Below, piece by piece: positions 13,596-15,213 of a stretch of DNA of 15,213 bases (position 1 is the first letter of the stretch; each line of letters starts with the position of its first letter). The stretch covers positions 1 through 15,213 of the forward strand of contig CAYGLJ010000026.1 in the NCBI GenBank assembly GCA_964350865.1. Direction: 5' to 3'. The translations under genes and the position numbers were made by a program. The stretch comes from Pontimonas sp964350865. GTDB lineage: Bacteria > Actinomycetota > Actinomycetes > Actinomycetales > Microbacteriaceae. A model generated the notes under the pieces. It did not search any database. It was not told the DNA's origin and was given only the letters and a program-made list of their open reading frames with translations.

Positions 13596-14480
13596 ATGAG
13601 AGCAACAACTCTTGATGGGACTGCCACTGCGCAGGTCATCAAAGCGGAAATCGCTGACCAGGTCAGTGTTCTGCACGAAGTGGGCGTGACTCCGGGGCTT
13701 GGCACGATTCTGGTGGGAGAGGATCCGGGATCAACCTGGTATGTCGCGGGCAAACACAAGGACTGCGGCGAGGTCGGTATTGAGTCCTACCGAATCGATC
13801 TGCCTGCCAGCGCCACTCAGGACGAAGTTCTCGCGGCGATTGATGAGTTCAATGACAACCCCGGTGTGACGGGCTACATTGTGCAGCTTCCCCTACCCGA
13901 TCACATTGACCAAGACCTCGTCTTGGAGCGCATCGACCCGATCAAGGACGCCGATGGTTTACACCCGATGAACTTGGGTCGTTTGGTCAATCAGGTTGGT
14001 GGCGAGATGGACTCACCGATGCCCTGCACCCCACAAGGAATTGTGGAGTTGGTGGAGCGCCACGGAATTTCCTGGTCGGGCAAACACGTCGTGGTGTTGG
14101 GCCGCGGAGTGACAGTGGGTCGACCGATTGGTTTGCTGTTGACCAGGCGCGGGCTTGATGCAACGGTGACCCTCACGCACACCAAGACGGCCAATCTTGC
14201 TGAATTGGTCGCCCAAGCTGATGTGGTTGTGGCGGCTGCGGGTGTCGCCGGCATCGTGACTGCGGAGATGGTGAAGCCAGGGGCGGTGGTCTTGGACGTT
14301 GGCGTCAGCCGCGTAATGGTCGCCGGAAAACCTCAGGTTGTGGGGGACGTGGCGCCGGACGTGTGGAAAGTTGCCGGGTATGTCTCTCCGAACCCTGGTG
14401 GTGTCGGGCCGATGACGAGGGCACTCCTGCTGCGGAACGTGGTCGAGATTGCTCAGAGGGGAGTAGCTGGTCGTGGCTAA
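13596..14480 (+). CDS. folD: bifunctional methylenetetrahydrofolate dehydrogenase/cyclohydrolase
   Basis: A 294-residue enzyme oxidising 5,10-methylene-THF to methenyl-THF (NADP) and hydrolysing this to 10-formyl-THF, the cofactor used by PurN and PurH. Tyr49 and Lys53 in STWYVAGKHK (46-55) are the catalytic Tyr and Lys of the family; QLPLP (98-102) and DADGLHPMN (118-126) line the folate site; the GRGVTVGRPIG stretch (about 169-179) is the dinucleotide-binding segment; NPGGVGPMT (267-275) is the C-terminal signature. Length is typical. ATG 13596 has no clear ribosome site and sits 6 bases after the glyA stop, so translation is probably coupled. tdk overlaps its last 8 bases. Confidence 0.96.
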   Translation: MRATTLDGTATAQVIKAEIADQVSVLHEVGVTPGLGTILVGEDPGSTWYVAGKHKDCGEVGIESYRIDLPASATQDEVLAAIDEFNDNPGVTGYIVQLPLPDHIDQDLVLERIDPIKDADGLHPMNLGRLVNQVGGEMDSPMPCTPQGIVELVERHGISWSGKHVVVLGRGVTVGRPIGLLLTRRGLDATVTLTHTKTANLAELVAQADVVVAAAGVAGIVTAEMVKPGAVVLDVGVSRVMVAGKPQVVGDVAPDVWKVAGYVSPNPGGVGPMTRALLLRNVVEIAQRGVAGRG

Positions 14481-15138
14481 GTTGTATTTCCGCTTCGGAG
14501 CGATGAATTCCGGTAAGTCGACAGCTCTGCTGCAGGCTGCCCATAACTACGAGGAGCGCGGGCAGAGAGTCCTTCTTGCGAAACCCATGGTCGACACCAA
14601 GGGCGACCGCACAATCGTGTCGAGGCTGGGGGTGTCTCGAGAAGTTGATCTCATCATTGGTCCCTCCACTGATGTGGTGAACATGATCGACAACGAAGCA
14701 GATGTCATCGCCCGTCAGACCGGAGAGACAATTTCGTGCCTCCTCGTTGATGAGTCTCAGTTCCTGAGTCCTCGCCAGGTCGATGACCTGTTCATCATTG
14801 CGATCCGTCGCAACATTCCCGTGCTGGCCTACGGAATCCGCACTGATTTTCAGACAGTTGCCTTTCCAGGCTCCAGGCGGCTCTTGGAGATTGCGCACTC
14901 TTTGGAGGAGCTCAAGACCATTTGTCGATGTGGGCGAAAAGCTGTCTTTAACACCCGGAAAGTGAATGGCCAGTTCGTCTTCGATGGGGCGCAGGTTGCC
15001 ATTGACGGTGGAGAGGTTACGTATGAATCTCTGTGTGGAGAGTGCTACCTCGATGAAAGTGGCGGACGCCTTGCCAGTGGTTATGTCCCGCAGGAGATCA
15101 TTCAAGAGCTAGCGGAGCCGGACCCAGACTTCAGTTAG
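14473..15138 (+). CDS. tdk: thymidine kinase (type II, zinc-binding)
   Basis: A 221-residue salvage enzyme phosphorylating thymidine to dTMP. FGAMNSGKST (8-17) is the P-loop; LLVDESQFLS (90-99) contains Asp93 and the catalytic base Glu94; YGIRTDF (120-126) leads into the lasso region over the base; Cys151, Cys153, Cys188 and Cys191 are the zinc ligands, the first pair being C-x-C. The family is tetrameric and normally feedback-inhibited by dTTP. The GTG start overlaps folD by 8 bases and has GAGGGGAG at 14456-14463, so it is cotranscribed and probably coupled with glyA-folD. Its stop is directly adjacent to the CCA end of the convergent tRNA gene, leaving no room for a terminator between them. 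Confidence 0.95.
   Translation: MAKLYFRFGAMNSGKSTALLQAAHNYEERGQRVLLAKPMVDTKGDRTIVSRLGVSREVDLIIGPSTDVVNMIDNEADVIARQTGETISCLLVDESQFLSPRQVDDLFIIAIRRNIPVLAYGIRTDFQTVAFPGSRRLLEIAHSLEELKTICRCGRKAVFNTRKVNGQFVFDGAQVAIDGGEVTYESLCGECYLDESGGRLASGYVPQEIIQELAEPDPDFS

Positions 15139-15213
<75 letters not shown>

Noticed and set aside
14305..15105. A 266-codon minus-strand frame opposite folD and tdk
   Set aside because: It spans two genuine genes in antisense and has no recognisable motifs; it is a shadow frame.

Overview
The window looks like the chromosome of an actinobacterium, most likely of the Microbacteriaceae type. Three things point there: the gene neighbourhood (pcrA, sucC-sucD, a DUF6350/PerM membrane protein, purN-purH, also seen around Rv0949-Rv0957 of Mycobacterium tuberculosis), frequent GTG starts, and -10 boxes of the TAnnnT type without clear -35 boxes. 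By eye the GC content is moderate for the group. The lineage is an inference. No transposon, phage, CRISPR array or sign of recent transfer was seen; this is core chromosome.

Layout. 1-1274 (minus): a Bax inhibitor-1/YccA membrane protein cut by the window edge, and a two-span DUF4190-like membrane protein. 1326-3671 (plus): the UvrD/PcrA helicase, divergent from the latter. 3786-9246 (plus): sucC, sucD, perM-like gene, purN and purH, closely spaced or overlapping. 9243-9695 (minus): a GNAT acetyltransferase that shares a CTAG stop tetranucleotide with purH. 9819-11033 (plus): a eukaryotic-type dimeric NADP isocitrate dehydrogenase. 11034-11264: a compact unit with a CsoR-type operator/promoter, a 38-residue cysteine-rich microprotein and a strong hairpin terminator. 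11265-12122 (minus): purU. 12178-15138 (plus): a ZTP riboswitch followed by glyA, folD and tdk. 15139-15213 (minus): tRNA-Pro(CGG), lacking its first two bases at the window edge.

Functional theme. Seven genes belong to one-carbon, purine or thymidine metabolism. GlyA and FolD load and oxidise folate one-carbon units to 10-formyl-THF, PurN and PurH spend that cofactor, and PurU hydrolyses it. The ZTP riboswitch before glyA senses ZTP/ZMP; ZMP (AICAR) is the substrate of PurH and accumulates when 10-formyl-THF runs short. The locus therefore contains both the source of the signal and the genes it should raise. Thymidine kinase overlaps folD and probably shares this control. SucCD and Icd are TCA-cycle enzymes.

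Most worth a second look: the cysteine-rich microprotein under a CsoR-like operator; a recurring TAN(G/A)CT -10 element, several copies of which sit 6 bases before start codons and suggest leaderless mRNAs; and an 18-bp dyad between the GNAT gene and icd.
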